Shown: piece after piece, positions 12,181 to 24,235 of the stretch
Layout: each line of letters starts with the position of its first letter
How positions within the stretch are numbered: the first letter of the stretch is position 1
Source: Saccoglossus kowalevskii
Taxonomy: Eukaryota > Hemichordata > Enteropneusta > Harrimaniidae
Length of the DNA stretch: 64,000 nucleotides
Direction of reading: 5' to 3'
NCBI RefSeq assembly: GCF_000003605.2
Contig: NW_003144111.1
Location: 1-64,000, forward strand
Made by a program: the position numbers and the translations under genes
The notes under the pieces: model-generated
The model's database searches: none
What the model saw: only the letters and a program-made list of their open reading frames with translations
Told to the model about the DNA's origin: nothing

Positions 12181-13680
12181 GTAGCTGATGCAATCCTAGT
12201 GGTATCGTGTGGTTACTGCTGCAATACACTCATACAAACCTAGTGTTATCATCGTATTGCTGATGCAATCCTGGTGGTATCGTGGGATTACTGCTGCGAT
12301 ACACTCATACAAACCTAGTGTTATCATCGTGTTGCTGATGCAATCCTGGTGGTATCGTGGGATTACTGCTGCGATACACTCATACAAACCTAGTATTATC
12401 ATCGTATTGCTGATGCAATCCTGGTGGTATCGTGTGGTTACTGCTGCGATACACTCATACAAACCTAGTGTTATCATCGTGTAGCTGATGCAATCCTAGT
12501 GGTATCGTGTGGTTACTGCTGCAATACACTCATACAAACCTAGTGTTATCATCGTGTTGCTGATGCAATCCTGGTGGTATCGTGTGGTTACTGCTGGGAT
12601 ACACTCATACAAACCTAGTGTTATCATCGTGTTGCTGATGCAATCCTGGTGGTATCGCGTGGTTACTGCTGCGATACACTCATGCAAACCTAGTGTTATC
12701 ATCGTATTGCTGATGCAATCCTGGTGGTATCGTGGGATTACTGCTGCGATACACTCATACAAACCTAGTGTTATCATCGTGTTGCTGATGCAATCCTGGT
12801 GGTATCGTGGGATTACTGCTGCGATACACTCACACAAACCTAGTGTTATCATCGTGTTGCTGATGCAATCCTAGTCGTATCGTGGGATTACTGCTGCGAT
12901 ACACTCATACAAACCTAGTGTTATCATCGTGTTGCTGATGCAATCCTAGTGGTATCGTGGGATTACTGCTGCGATACACTCATACAAACCTAGTGTTATC
13001 ATCGTGTTGCTGATGCAATCCTGGTGGTATCGTGTGGTTACTGCTGCGATACACTCATACAAACCTAGTGTTATCATCGTGTTGCTGATGCAATCCTGGT
13101 GGTATCGTGTGGTTACTGCTGCGATACACTCATACAAACCTAGTGTTATCATCGTGTTGCTGATGCAATCCTGGTGGTATCGTGTGGTTACTGCTGCGAT
13201 ACACTCATACAAACCTAGTGTTATCATCGTGTTGCTGATGCAATCCTGGTGGTATCGTGTGGTTACTGCTGCAATACACTCATACAAACCTAGTGTTATC
13301 ATCGTGTTGCTGATGCAATCCTGGTGGTATCGTGTGGTTACTGCTGCGATACACTCATACAAACCTAGTGTTAGCATCGTGTTGCTGATGCAATCCTGGT
13401 GGTATCGTGTGGTTACTGCTGCGATACACTCATACAAACCTAGTGTTATCATCGTGTTGCTGATGCAATCCTGGTGGTATTGTGTGGTTACTGCTGCGAT
13501 ACACTCATACAAACCTAGTGTTATCATCGTGTTGCTGATGCAATCCTGGTGGTATCGTGTGGTTACTGCTGCGATACACTCATACAAACGTAGTATTATC
13601 ATCGTATTGCTGATGCAATCCTGGTGGTATCGTGTGGTTACTGCTGCGATACACTCATACAAACCTAGTGTTATCATCGT
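12181..13680 (+). repeat. Module C, copy 1
   Basis: 12,250-13,140 is collinear with 38,711-39,600 at an offset of 26,461 bp. Shared markers are CCTAGTATTATC (12,390), a D monomer with GCAATAC (12,481), GCTGGGATAC, TATCGCGTGG, CATGCAAACC, ACTCACACAAAC and the rare CTAGTCGTATC (about 12,871). After about 13,140 this copy continues with seven or so V monomers carrying GTTAGC, TATTGTGTGG and AAACGTAGTATT, whereas the 39-kb copy takes a different path. Confidence 0.88.
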
Positions 13681-16600
13681 GTAGCTGATGCAATCCTAGT
13701 GGAATCGTGTGGTTACTGCTGCAATACACTCATACAAACCTAGTGTTATCATCGTGTTGCTGATGCAATCCTGGTGGTATCGTGTGGTTACTGCTGGGAT
13801 ACACTCATACAAACCTAGTGTTATCATCGTGTAGCTGATGCAATCCTAGTGGTATCGTGTGGTTACTGCTGCGAAACACTCATACAAACCTAGTGTTATC
13901 ATCGTGTTGCTGATGCAATCCTAGTGGTATCATGTGGTTACTGCTGCGATACACTCATTCAAACCTAGTGTTATCATCGTGTTGCTGATGCAATCCTGGT
14001 GGTATCGTGTGGTTACTGCTGCGATACACTCATACAAACCTAGTGTTATCATCGTGTTGCTGATGCAATCCTGGTGGTATCGCGTGGTTACTGCTGCGAT
14101 ACACTCATACAAACCTTGTGTTATCATCGTATTGCTGATGCAATCCTGGTGGTATCGTGGGATTACTGCTGCGATACACTCATACAAACCTAGTGTTATC
14201 ATCGTGTTGCTGATGCAATCCTGGTGGTATCGTGGGATTACTGCTGCGATACACTCATACAAACCTAGTGTTATCATCGTGTTGCTGATGCAATCCTGGT
14301 GGTATCGTGGGATTACTGCTGCGATACACTCATACAAACCTAGTATTATCATCGTATTGCTGATGCAATCCTGGTGGTATCGTGTGGTTACTGCTGCGAT
14401 ACACTCATACAAACCTAGTGTTATCATCGTGTAGCTGATGCAATCCTAGTGGTATCGTGTGGTTACTGCTGCAATACACTCATACAAACCTAGTGTTATC
14501 ATCGTGTTGCTGATGCAATCCTGGTGGTATCGTGTGGTTACTGCTGGGATACACTCATACAAACCTAGTGTTATCATCGTGTAGCTGATGCAATCCTCGT
14601 GGTATCGTGTGGTTACTGCTGCGAAACACTCATACAAACCTAGTGTTATCATCGTGTTGCTGATGCAATCCTAGTGGTATCATGTGGTTACTGCTGCGAT
14701 ACACTCATACAAACCTAGTGTTATCATCGTGTTGCTGATGCAATCCTGGTGGTATCGTGTGGTTACTGCTGCGATACACTCATACAAACCTAGTGTTATC
14801 ATCGTGTTGCTGATGCAATCCTGGTGGTATCGCGTGGTTACTGCTGCGATACACTCATACAAACCTTGTATTATCATCGTATTGCTGATGCAATCCTGGT
14901 GGTATCGTGGGATTACTGCTGCGATACACTCATACAAACCTAGTGTTATCATCGTGTTGCTGATGCAATCCTGGTGGTATCGTGGGATTACTGCTGCGAT
15001 ACACTCATACAAACCTAGTGTTATCATCGTGTTGCTGATGCAATCCTGGTGGTATCGTGGGATTACTGCTGCGATACACTCATACAAACCTAGTATTATC
15101 ATCGTATTGCTGATGCAATCCTGGTGGTATCGTGTGGTTACTGCTGCGATACACTCATACAAACCTAGTGTTATCATCGTGTAGCTGATGCAATCCTAGT
15201 GGTATCGTGTGGTTACTGCTGCAATACACTCATACAAACCTAGTGTTATCATCGTGTTGCTGATGCAATCCTGGTGGTATCGTGTGGTTACTGCTGGGAT
15301 ACACTCATACAAACCTAGTGTTATCATCGTGTAGCTGATGCAATCCTAGTGGTATCGTGTGGTTACTGCTGCGAAACACTCATACAAACCTAGTGTTATC
15401 ATCGTGTTGCTGATGCAATCCTAGTGGTATCATGTGGTTACTGCTGTGATACACTCATACAAACCTAGTGTTATCATCGTGTTGCTGATGCAATCCTGGT
15501 GGTATTGTGTGGTTACTGCTGCGATACACTCATACAAACCTAGTGTTATCATCGTGTTGCTGATGCAATCCTGGTGGTATCGCGTGGTTACTGCTGCGAT
15601 ACACTCATACAAACCTAGTGTTATCATCGTATTGCTGATGCAATCCTGGTGGTATCGTGGGATTACTGCTGCGATACACTCATACAAACCTAGTGTTATC
15701 ATCGTGTTGCTGATGCAATCCTGGTGGTATCGTGGGATTACTGCTGCGATACACTCATACAAACCTAGTGTTATCATCGTATTGCTGATGCAATCCTGGT
15801 GGTATCGTGTGGTTACTGCTGGGATACACTCATACAAACCTAGTGTTATCATCGTGTAGCTGATGCAATCCTAGTGGTATCGTGTGGTTACTGCTGCAAT
15901 ACACTCATACAAACCTAGTGTTATCATCGTGTTGCTGATGCAATCCTGGTGGTATCGTGTGGTTACTGCTGCGATACACTCATACAAACCTAGTGTTATC
16001 ATCGTGTAGCTGATGCAATCCTAGTGGTATCGTGTGGTTACTGCTGCGATACACTCATACAAACCTAGTGTTATCATCGTGTTGCTGATGCAATCCTAGT
16101 GGTATCGTGTGGTTACTGCTGCGATACACTCATACAAACCTAGTGTTATCATCGTGTTGCTGATGCAATCCTGGTGGTATCGTGTGGTTACTGCTGCGAT
16201 ACACTCATACAAACCTAGTGTTATCATCGTGTAGCTGATGCAATCCTAGTGGTATCGTGTGGTTACTGCTGCGAAACACTCATACAAACCTAGTGTTATC
16301 ATCGTGTTGCTGATGCAATCCTAGTGGTATCATGTGGTTACTGCTGCGATACACTCATACAAACCTAGTGTTATCATCGTGTTGCTGATGCAATCCTGGT
16401 GGTATCGCGTGGTTACTGCTGCGATACACTCATACAAACCTTGTGTTATCATCGTATTGCTGATGCAATCCTGGTGGTATCGGGGGATTACTGCTGCGAT
16501 ACACTCATACAAACCTAGTGTTATCATCGTGTTGCTGATGCAATCCTGGTGGTATCGTGGGATTACTGCTGCGATACACTCATACAAACCTAGTATTATC

Positions 16601-17365
16601 ATCGTATTGCTGATGCAATCCTGGTGGTATCGTGTGGTTACTGCTGCGATACACTCATACAAACCTAGTGTTATCATCGTGTAGCTGATGCAATCCTAGT
16701 GGTATCGTGTGGTTACTGCTGCAATACACTCATACAAACCTAGTGTTATCATCGTGTTGCTGATGCAATCCTGGTGGTATCGTGTGGTTACTGCTGGGAT
16801 ACACTCATACAAACCTAGTGTTATCATCGTGTAGCTGATGCAATCCTAGTGGTATCGTGTGGTTACTGCTGCGAAACACTCATACAAACCTAGTGTTATC
16901 ATCGTGTTGCTGATGCAATCCTAGTGGTATCATGTGGTTACTGCTGCGATACACTCATACAAACCTAGTGTTATCATCGTGTTGCTGATGCAATCCTGGT
17001 GGTATCGCGTGGTTACTGCTGCGATACACTCATACAAACCTAGTGTTATCATCGTATTGCTGATGCAATCCTGGTGGTATCGTGGGATTACTGCTGCGAT
17101 ACACTCATACAAACCTAGTGTTATCATCGTGTTGCTGATGCAATCCTGGTGGTATCGTGGGATTACTGCTGCGATACACTCATACAAACCTAGTGTTATC
17201 ATCGTGTTGCTGATGCAATCCTGGTGGTATCGTGGGATTACTGCTGCGATACACTCATACAAACCTAGTGTTATCATCGTGTTGCTGATGCAATCCTGGT
17301 GGTATCGTGGGATTACTGCTGCGATACACTCATACAAACCTAGTATTATCATCGTATTGCTGATG
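13681..17365 (+). repeat. 10-monomer (750-bp) higher-order repeat
   Basis: The clearest HOR in the window. The ten monomers in order are: D with GCAATAC; V with GCTGGGATAC; D with GCGAAACAC; CTAG monomer with TATCATGTGG; V; V with TATCGCGTGG and AACCTTGTG; GTATTG G type; G; G with CCTAGTATTATC; GTATTG V type. Units start at 13,681, 14,431, 15,181, 15,856 and 16,681. The GAAACAC marker lies at 13,873, 14,623, 15,373, 16,273 and 16,873, that is at spacings of 10, 10, 12 and 8 monomers. The first two units differ at about four positions by eye. Related units occur at about 24,690-25,470 and near 31,900-32,360. Confidence 0.94.
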
Positions 17366-17382
17366 CAATCTGATGTTACTGC
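17366..17382 (+). other. 12-bp deletion inside a monomer
   Basis: GCAATC is followed by TGATGTTACTG where the consensus has GCAATCCTGGTGG and a further 12 or so bases before TTACTG. The phase of the array moves from 32 to 20 modulo 75 here, a net loss of 12 bp. It is the largest deletion within a monomer that I found. It sits at the right edge of the 10-mer HOR. Confidence 0.9.
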
Positions 17383-18690
17383 TGGGATACACTCATACAA
17401 ACCTAGTGTTATCATCGTGTAGCTGATGCAATCCTGGTGGTATCGCATGGTTACTGCTGCGTTACACTCATACAAACCTAGTGTTATCATCGTATTGCTG
17501 ATGCAATCCTGGTGGTATCGTGGGATTACTGCTGCGATACACTCATACAAACCTAGTGTTATCATCGTATTGCTGATGCAATCCTGGTGGTATCGTGTGG
17601 TTACTGCTGGGATACACTCATACAAACCTAGTGTTATCATCGTGTTGCTGATGCAATCCTAGTGGTATCATGTGGTTACTGCTGCGATACACTCATACAA
17701 ACCTAGTGTTATCATCGTGTTGCTGATGCAATCCTGGTGGTATCGTGTGGTTACTGCTGCGATACACTCATACAAACCTAGTGTTATCATCGTGTTGCTG
17801 ATGCAATCCTGGTGGTATCGTGTGGTTACTGCTGCGATACACTCATACAAACCTAGTGTTATCATCGTGTTGCTGATGCAATCCTGGTGGTATCGTGTGG
17901 TTACTGCTGCGATACACTCATACAAACCTAGTGTTATCATCGTGTTGCTGATGCAATCCTGGTGGTATCGTGTGGTTACTGCTGCGATACACTCATACAA
18001 ACCTAGTGTTATCATCGTGTTGCTGATGCAATCCTGGTGGTATCGTGTGGTTACTGCTGCGATACACTCATACAAACCTAGTGTTATCATCGTGTTGCTG
18101 ATGCAATCCTGGTGGTATCGTGTGGTTACTGCTGCGATACACTCATACAAACCTAGTGTTATCATCGTGTTGCTGATGCAATCCTGGTGGTATCGTGTGG
18201 TTACTGCTGCGATACACTCATACAAACCTAGTGTTATCATCGTGTTGCTGATGCAATCCTGGTGGTATCGTGTGGTTACTGCTGCGATACACTCATACAA
18301 ATCTAGTGTTATCATCGTGTTGCTGATGCAATCCTGGTGGTATCGTGTGGTTACTGCTGCGATACACTCATACAAACCTAGTGTTATCATCGTGTTGCTG
18401 ATGCAATCCTGGTGGTATCGTGGGATTACTGCTGCGATACACTCATACAAACCTAGTGTTATCATCGTGTTGCTGATGCAATCCTGGTGGTATCGTGGGA
18501 TTACTGCTGTGATACACTCACACAAACCTAGTGTTATTATCGTGTTGCTGATGCAATCCTAGTGGTATCGTGGGATTACTGCTGCGATACACTCATACAA
18601 ACCTAGTGTTATCATCGTGTTGCTGATGCAATCCTAGTGGTATCGTGGGATTACTTCTGCGATACACTCATACAAACCTAGTGTTATCAT
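17383..18690 (+). repeat. Homogeneous V-type run
   Basis: After three variant copies (TATCGCATGG, GCGTTACAC, GCTGGGATAC) about eight consecutive V monomers from about 17,720 to 18,295 show no differences from one another by eye. An ACAAATCTAG monomer follows at 18,301, then V and G monomers ending with ACTCACACAAAC (about 18,520) and two CTAGTGG G-type copies. Confidence 0.88.
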
Positions 18691-18759
18691 CGTGTTGCTG
18701 ATGCAATCCTGGTGGTATCGTGTGGTTACTGCTGCGATACACTCATACAAACCTAGTGT

Positions 18760-19640
18760 TATCATCGTGTTGCTGATGCAATCCTGGTGGTATCGTGTGG
18801 TTACTGCTGCGATACACTCATACAAACCTAGTGTTATCATCGTGTTGCTGATGCAATCCTGGTGGTATCGTGTGGTTACTGCTGTGATACACTCATACAA
18901 ACCTAGTGTTATCATCGTGTTGCTGATGCAATCCTGGTGGTATCGTGTGGTTACTGCTGCGATACACTCATACAAACCTAGTGTTAGCATCGTGTTGCTG
19001 ATGCAATCCTGGTGGTATCGTGTGGTTACTGCTGCGATACACTCATACAAACCTAGTGTTATCATCGTGTTGCTGATGCAATCCTGGTGGTATTGTGTGG
19101 TTACTGCTGCGATACACTCATACAAACCTAGTGTTATCATCGTGTTGCTGATGCAATCCTGGTGGTATCGTGTGGTTACTGCTGCGATACACTCATACAA
19201 ACCTAGTGTTATCATCGTGTTGCTGATGCAATCCTGGTGGTATCGTGTGGTTACTGCTGCGATACACTCATACAAATCTAGTGTTATCATCGTGTTGCTG
19301 ATGCAATCCTGTTGGTATCGTGTGGTTACTGCTGCGATACACTCATACAAACCTAGTGTTATCATCGTGTTGCTGATGCAATCCTGGTGGTATCGTGTGG
19401 TTACTCCTGCGATACACTCATACAAACCTAGTAATATCATTGTGTTGCTGATGCAATCCTGGTGGTATTGTGTGGTTACTGCTGCGATACACTCATACAA
19501 ACCTAGTGTTATCATCGTGTTGCTGATGCAATCCTGGTGGTATCGTGTGGTTACTGCTGCGATACACTCATACAAACCTAGTGTTATTATCGTATTGCTG
19601 ATGCAATCCTGGTGGTATCGTGGGATTACTGCTGCGATAC
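18760..19640 (+). repeat. Block B, copy 1
   Basis: About twelve V monomers with a fixed series of private variants: GTTAGC (18,983), TATTGTGTGG (about 19,092), ACAAATCTAG (about 19,275), CCTGTTGG (19,309), TTACTCCTG (about 19,404), GTAATATCATTG (about 19,431), TATTGTGTGG again, then GTATTG G type. The same series occurs at 25,733-26,613 and 37,808-38,688, at offsets of 6,973 and then 12,075 bp. Copies 2 and 3 have GTGATATC instead of GTAATATC. Confidence 0.9.
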
Positions 19641-20340
19641 ACTCATACAAACCTAGTGTTATCATCGTGTTACTGATGCAATCCTGGTGGTATCGTGGGA
19701 TTACTGCTGCGATACACTCATACAAACCTAGTGTTATCATCGTGTTGCTGATGCAATCCTAGTGGTATCGTGGGATTACTGCTGCGATACACTCATACAA
19801 ACCTAGTGTTATCATCGTGTTGCTGATGCAATCCTAGTGGTATCGTGGGATTACTGCTGCGATACACTCATACAAACCTAGTGTTATCATCGTGTTGCTG
19901 ATGCAATCCTGGTGGTATCGTGTGGTTACTGCTGCGATACACTCATACAAACCTAGTGTTATCATCGTGTTGCTGATGCAATCCTGGTGGTATCGTGTGG
20001 TTACTGCTGCGATACACTCATACAAATCTAGTGTTATCATCGTGTTGCTGATGCAATCCTGGTGGTATCGTGTGGTTACTGCTGCGATACACTCATACAA
20101 ACCAAGTGTTATCATCGTGTTGCTGATGCAATCTTGGTGGTATCGTGTGGTTACTGCTGCGATACACTCATACAAACCTAGTGTTATCATCGTGTTGCTG
20201 ATGCAATCCTGGTGGTATCGTGTGGTTACTGCTGCGATACACTCATACAAACCTAGTGTTATCATCGTGTTGCTGATGCAATCCTGGTGGTATCGTGTGG
20301 TTACTGCTGCGATACACTCATACAAACCTAGTGTTATCAT
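19641..20340 (+). repeat. G-to-V transition stretch
   Basis: Four G-type monomers (two with CTAGTGG, one with GTTACTGATG) are followed by a V run containing ACAAATCTAG (20,026) and CCAAGTG (20,101). It leads into the ATCAAATTG block and is comparable to the V run upstream of 3,775 but shorter. Nothing other than satellite monomers is present. Confidence 0.8.
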
Positions 20341-22840
20341 CGTATTGCTGATGCAATCCTGGTGGTATCGTGGGATTACTGCTGCGATACACTCATACAA
20401 ACCGAGTGTTATCATCAAATTGCTGATGCAATCCTGGTGGTATCGTGGGATTACTGCTGCGATACACTCATACAAACCTAGTGTTATCATCGTGTTGCTG
20501 ATGCAATCCTGGTGGTATTGTGGGATTACTGCTGCGATACACTCATACAAACCTAGTGTTATCATCGTATTGCTGATGCAATCCTGGTGGTATCGTGTGG
20601 TTACTGCTGCGATACACTCATACAAACCTAGTGTTATCATCGTGTAGCTGATGCAATCCTAGTGGTATCGTGTGGTTACTGCTGCAATACACTCATACAA
20701 ACCTAGTGTTATCATCGTGTTGCTGATGCAATCCTGGTGGTATCGTGTGGTTACTGCTGCGATACACTCATACAAACCTAGTGTTATCATCGTGTTGCTG
20801 ATGCAATCCTGGTGGTATCGTGGGATTACTGCTGCGATACACTCATACAAACCTAGTGTTATCATCGTGTAGCTGATGCAATCCTGGTGGTATCGTGTGG
20901 TTACTGCTGCGATACACTCATACAAACCTAGTGTTATAATCGTGTTGCTGATGCAATCCTGATGGTATCGTGTGGTTACTGCTGCGATACACTCATACAA
21001 ACCTAGTGTTATCATCGTGTTGCTGATGCAATCCTCGTGGTATCGTGTGGTTACTGCTGCGATACACTCATACAAACCTAGTATTATCATCGTGTTGCTG
21101 ATGCAATCCTGGTGGTATCGTGGGATTACTGCTGCGATACACTCATACAAACCTAGTGTTATCATCGTGTTGATGATGCAATCCTGGTGGTATCGTGTGG
21201 TTACTGCTGCGATACACTCATACAAACCTAGTGTTATCATCGTGTAGCTGATGCAATCCTGGTGGTATCGTGTGGTTACTGCTACGATACACTCATACAA
21301 ACCTAGTGTTATCATCGTGTAGCTGATGCAATCCTGGTGGCATCGTGTGGTTACTGCTGCGATACACTCATACAAACCTAGTGTTATCATCGTGTTGCTG
21401 ATGCAATCCTGGTGGTATCGTGGGATTACTGCTGCGATACACTCATACAAACCTAGTGTTATCATCGTGTAGCTGATGCAATCCTAGTGGTATCGTGGGA
21501 TTACTGCTGCGATACACTCATACAAACCTAGTGTTATTATCGTGTTGCTGATGCAATCCTGGTGGTATCGTGGGATTACTGCTGCGATACACTCATACAA
21601 ACCTAGTGTTATCATCGTGTTGCTGATGCAATCCTAGTGGTATCGTGGGATTACTGCTGCGATACACTCATACAAACCTAGTGTTATCATCGTGTTGCTG
21701 ATGCAATCCTGGTGGTATCGTGGGATTACTGCTGCGATACACTCATACAAACCTAGTGTTATCATCGTATTGCTGATGCAATCCTAGTGGTATCGTGGGA
21801 TTACTGCTGCGATACACTCATACAAACCTAGTGTTATCATCGTGTAGCTGATGCAATCCTGGTGGTATCGTGTGGTTACTGCTGCGATACACTCATACAA
21901 ACCTAGTGTTATCATCGTGTAGCTGATGCAATCCTAGTGGTATCGTGCGGTTACTGCTGCGATACACTCATACAAACCTAGTGTTATCATTGTGTAGCTG
22001 ATGCAATCCTGGTGGTATCATATGGTTACTGCTGCGATACACTCATACAAACCTAGTGTTATCATCGTGTAGCTGAAGCAATCCTAGTGGTATTGTGTGG
22101 TTACTGCTGCGATACACTCATACAAACCTAGTGTTATCATCGTGTTGCTGATGCAATCCTGGTGGTATCGTGGGATTACTGCTGCGATACACTCATACAA
22201 ACCTAGTGTTATCATCGTGTTGCTGATGCAATCCTGGTGGTATCGTGGGATTACTGCTGCGATACACTCATACAAACCTAGTGTTATCATCGTGTAGCTG
22301 ATGCAATCCTAGTGGTATCGTGTGGTTACTGCTGCGATACACTCATACAAACCTAGTGTTATCATTGTGTTGCTGATGCAATCCTGGTGGTATCGTGGGA
22401 TTACTGCTGCGATACACTCATACAAACCTAGTGTTATCATCGTGTTGCTGATGCAATCCTGGTGGTATCGTGGGATTACTGCTGCGATACACTCATACAA
22501 ACCTAGTGTTATCATCGTGTTGCTGATGCAATCCTGGTGGTATCGTGGGATTACTGCTGCGATACACTCATACAAACCTAGTGTTATCATCGTGTTGCTG
22601 ATGCAATCCTGGTGGTATCGTGGGATTACTGCTGCGATACACTCATACAAACCTAGTGTTATCATCGTGTTGCTGATGCAATCCTGGTGGTATCGTGGGA
22701 TTACTGCTGCGATACACTCATACAAACCTAGTGTTATCATCGTGTTGCTGATGCAATCCTGGTGGTATCGTGGGATTACTGCTGCGATACACTCATACAA
22801 ACCTAGTGTTATCATCGTGTTGCTGATGCAATCCTAGTGG
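20341..22840 (+). repeat. Mosaic copy of the 3.7-5.7 kb region
   Basis: 20,341-20,940 matches 3,702-4,301 (offset 16,639; ATCAAATTG at about 20,416). 21,466-22,840 matches 4,302 onward (offset 17,164; GAAGCAATCC at 22,075). The change of offset is 525 bp, exactly seven monomers: the stretch of about 20,944-21,468 is absent from the 4-kb copy. Its left part (GTTATAATC, TGATGG, CCTCGTGG, CCTAGTATTATC) matches 470-770. The right part of the block is a G-type run with six to seven near-identical copies at about 22,375-22,835. Confidence 0.9.
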
Positions 22841-24140
22841 TATCGTGGGATTACTGCTGCGATACACTCATACAAACCTAGTGTTATCATCGTGTTGCTG
22901 ATGCAATCCTGGTGGTATCGTGGGATTACTGCTGCGATACACTCATACAAATCTAGTGTTATCATCGTGTTGCTGATGCAATCCTGGTGGTATCGTGGGA
23001 TTACTGCTGCGATACACTCATACAAACCTAGTGTTATCATCGTGTTGCTGATGCAATCCTGGTGGTATCGTGTGGTTACTGCTGCGATACACTCATACAA
23101 ACCTAGTGTTATCATCGTGTTGCTGATGCAATCCTGGTGGTATCGTGTGGTTACTGCTGCGATACACTCATACAAACCTAGTGTTAGCATCGTGTTGCTG
23201 ATGCAATCCTGGTGGTATTGTGTGATTTCTGCTGCGATACACTCATACAAACCTAGTGTTATCATCGTGTAGCTGATGCAATCCTGGTGGTATCGTGTGG
23301 TTACAGCTGCGATACACTCATACAAACCTAGTGTTATCATCGTGTTGCTGATGCAATCCTGGTGGTATCATGTGGTTACTGCTGCGATACACTCATACAA
23401 ACCTAGTGTTATCATCGTGTTGCTGATGCAATCCTGGTGGTATCGTGTGGTTACTGCTGCGATACACTCATACAAACCTAGTGTTATCATCGTGTTGTTG
23501 ATGCAATCCTGGTGGTATCGTGTGGTTACTGCTGCGATACACTCATACAAACCTAGTGTTATCATCGTGTTGCTGATGCAATCCTGGTGGTATCGTGTGG
23601 TTACTGCTGCGATACACTCATACAAACCTAGTGTTATCATCGTGTTGCTGATGCAATCCTGGTGGTATCGTGGGATTACTGCTGCGATACACTCATACAA
23701 ACCTAGTGTTATCATCATATTGCTGATGCAATCCTGGTGGTATCGTGTGGTTACTGCTGCGATACACTCATACAAACCTAGTGTTATCATCGTGTAGCTG
23801 ATGCAATCCTAGTGGTATCGTGTGGTTACTGCTGCAATACACTCATACAAACCTAGTGTTATCATCGTGTTGCTGATGCAATCCTGGTGGTATCATGTGG
23901 TTACTGCTGCGATACACTCATACAAACCTAGTGTTATCATCGTGTAGCTGATGCAATCCTAGTGGTATCGTGTGGTTACTGCTGCGATACACTCATACAA
24001 ACCTAGTGTTATCATCGTGTTGCTGATGCAATCCTGGTGGTATCGTGTGGTTACTGCTGCGATACACTCATACAAACCTAGTGTTATCATCGTGTTGCTG
24101 ATGCAATCCTAGTGGTATCGTGGGGATTACTGCTGCGAGA
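22841..24140 (+). repeat. Block E, copy 1
   Basis: G monomers with CTAGTGG and ACAAATCTAG lead into V monomers with GTTAGC and TGTGATTTCTG (about 23,221). 23,260-24,138 matches 43,517-44,395 at an offset of 20,257 bp, with shared markers TTACAGCTG (about 23,301), GTTGTTGATG (about 23,493), ATCATATTG (about 23,715), D with GCAATAC, and GCGAGACAC (24,136). A partial third copy lies at 45,843-46,520. Confidence 0.9.
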
Positions 24141-24235
24141 CACTCATACAAACCTAGTGTTATCATCGTGTTGCTGATGCAATCTAGTGGTATCATGTGG
24201 TTACTGCTGCGATACACTCATACAAACTAGTGTTA
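24120..24235 (+). other. Cluster of single-base indels 1
   Basis: Three 1-bp length changes occur within about 110 bp: an extra G in TGGGGATTAC, one C fewer in CAATCTAGTGG, and one C fewer in CAAACTAGTG. All are changes in homopolymer length. A similar G loss follows at about 25,018 (TATCGGGGATTAC). Confidence 0.9.
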
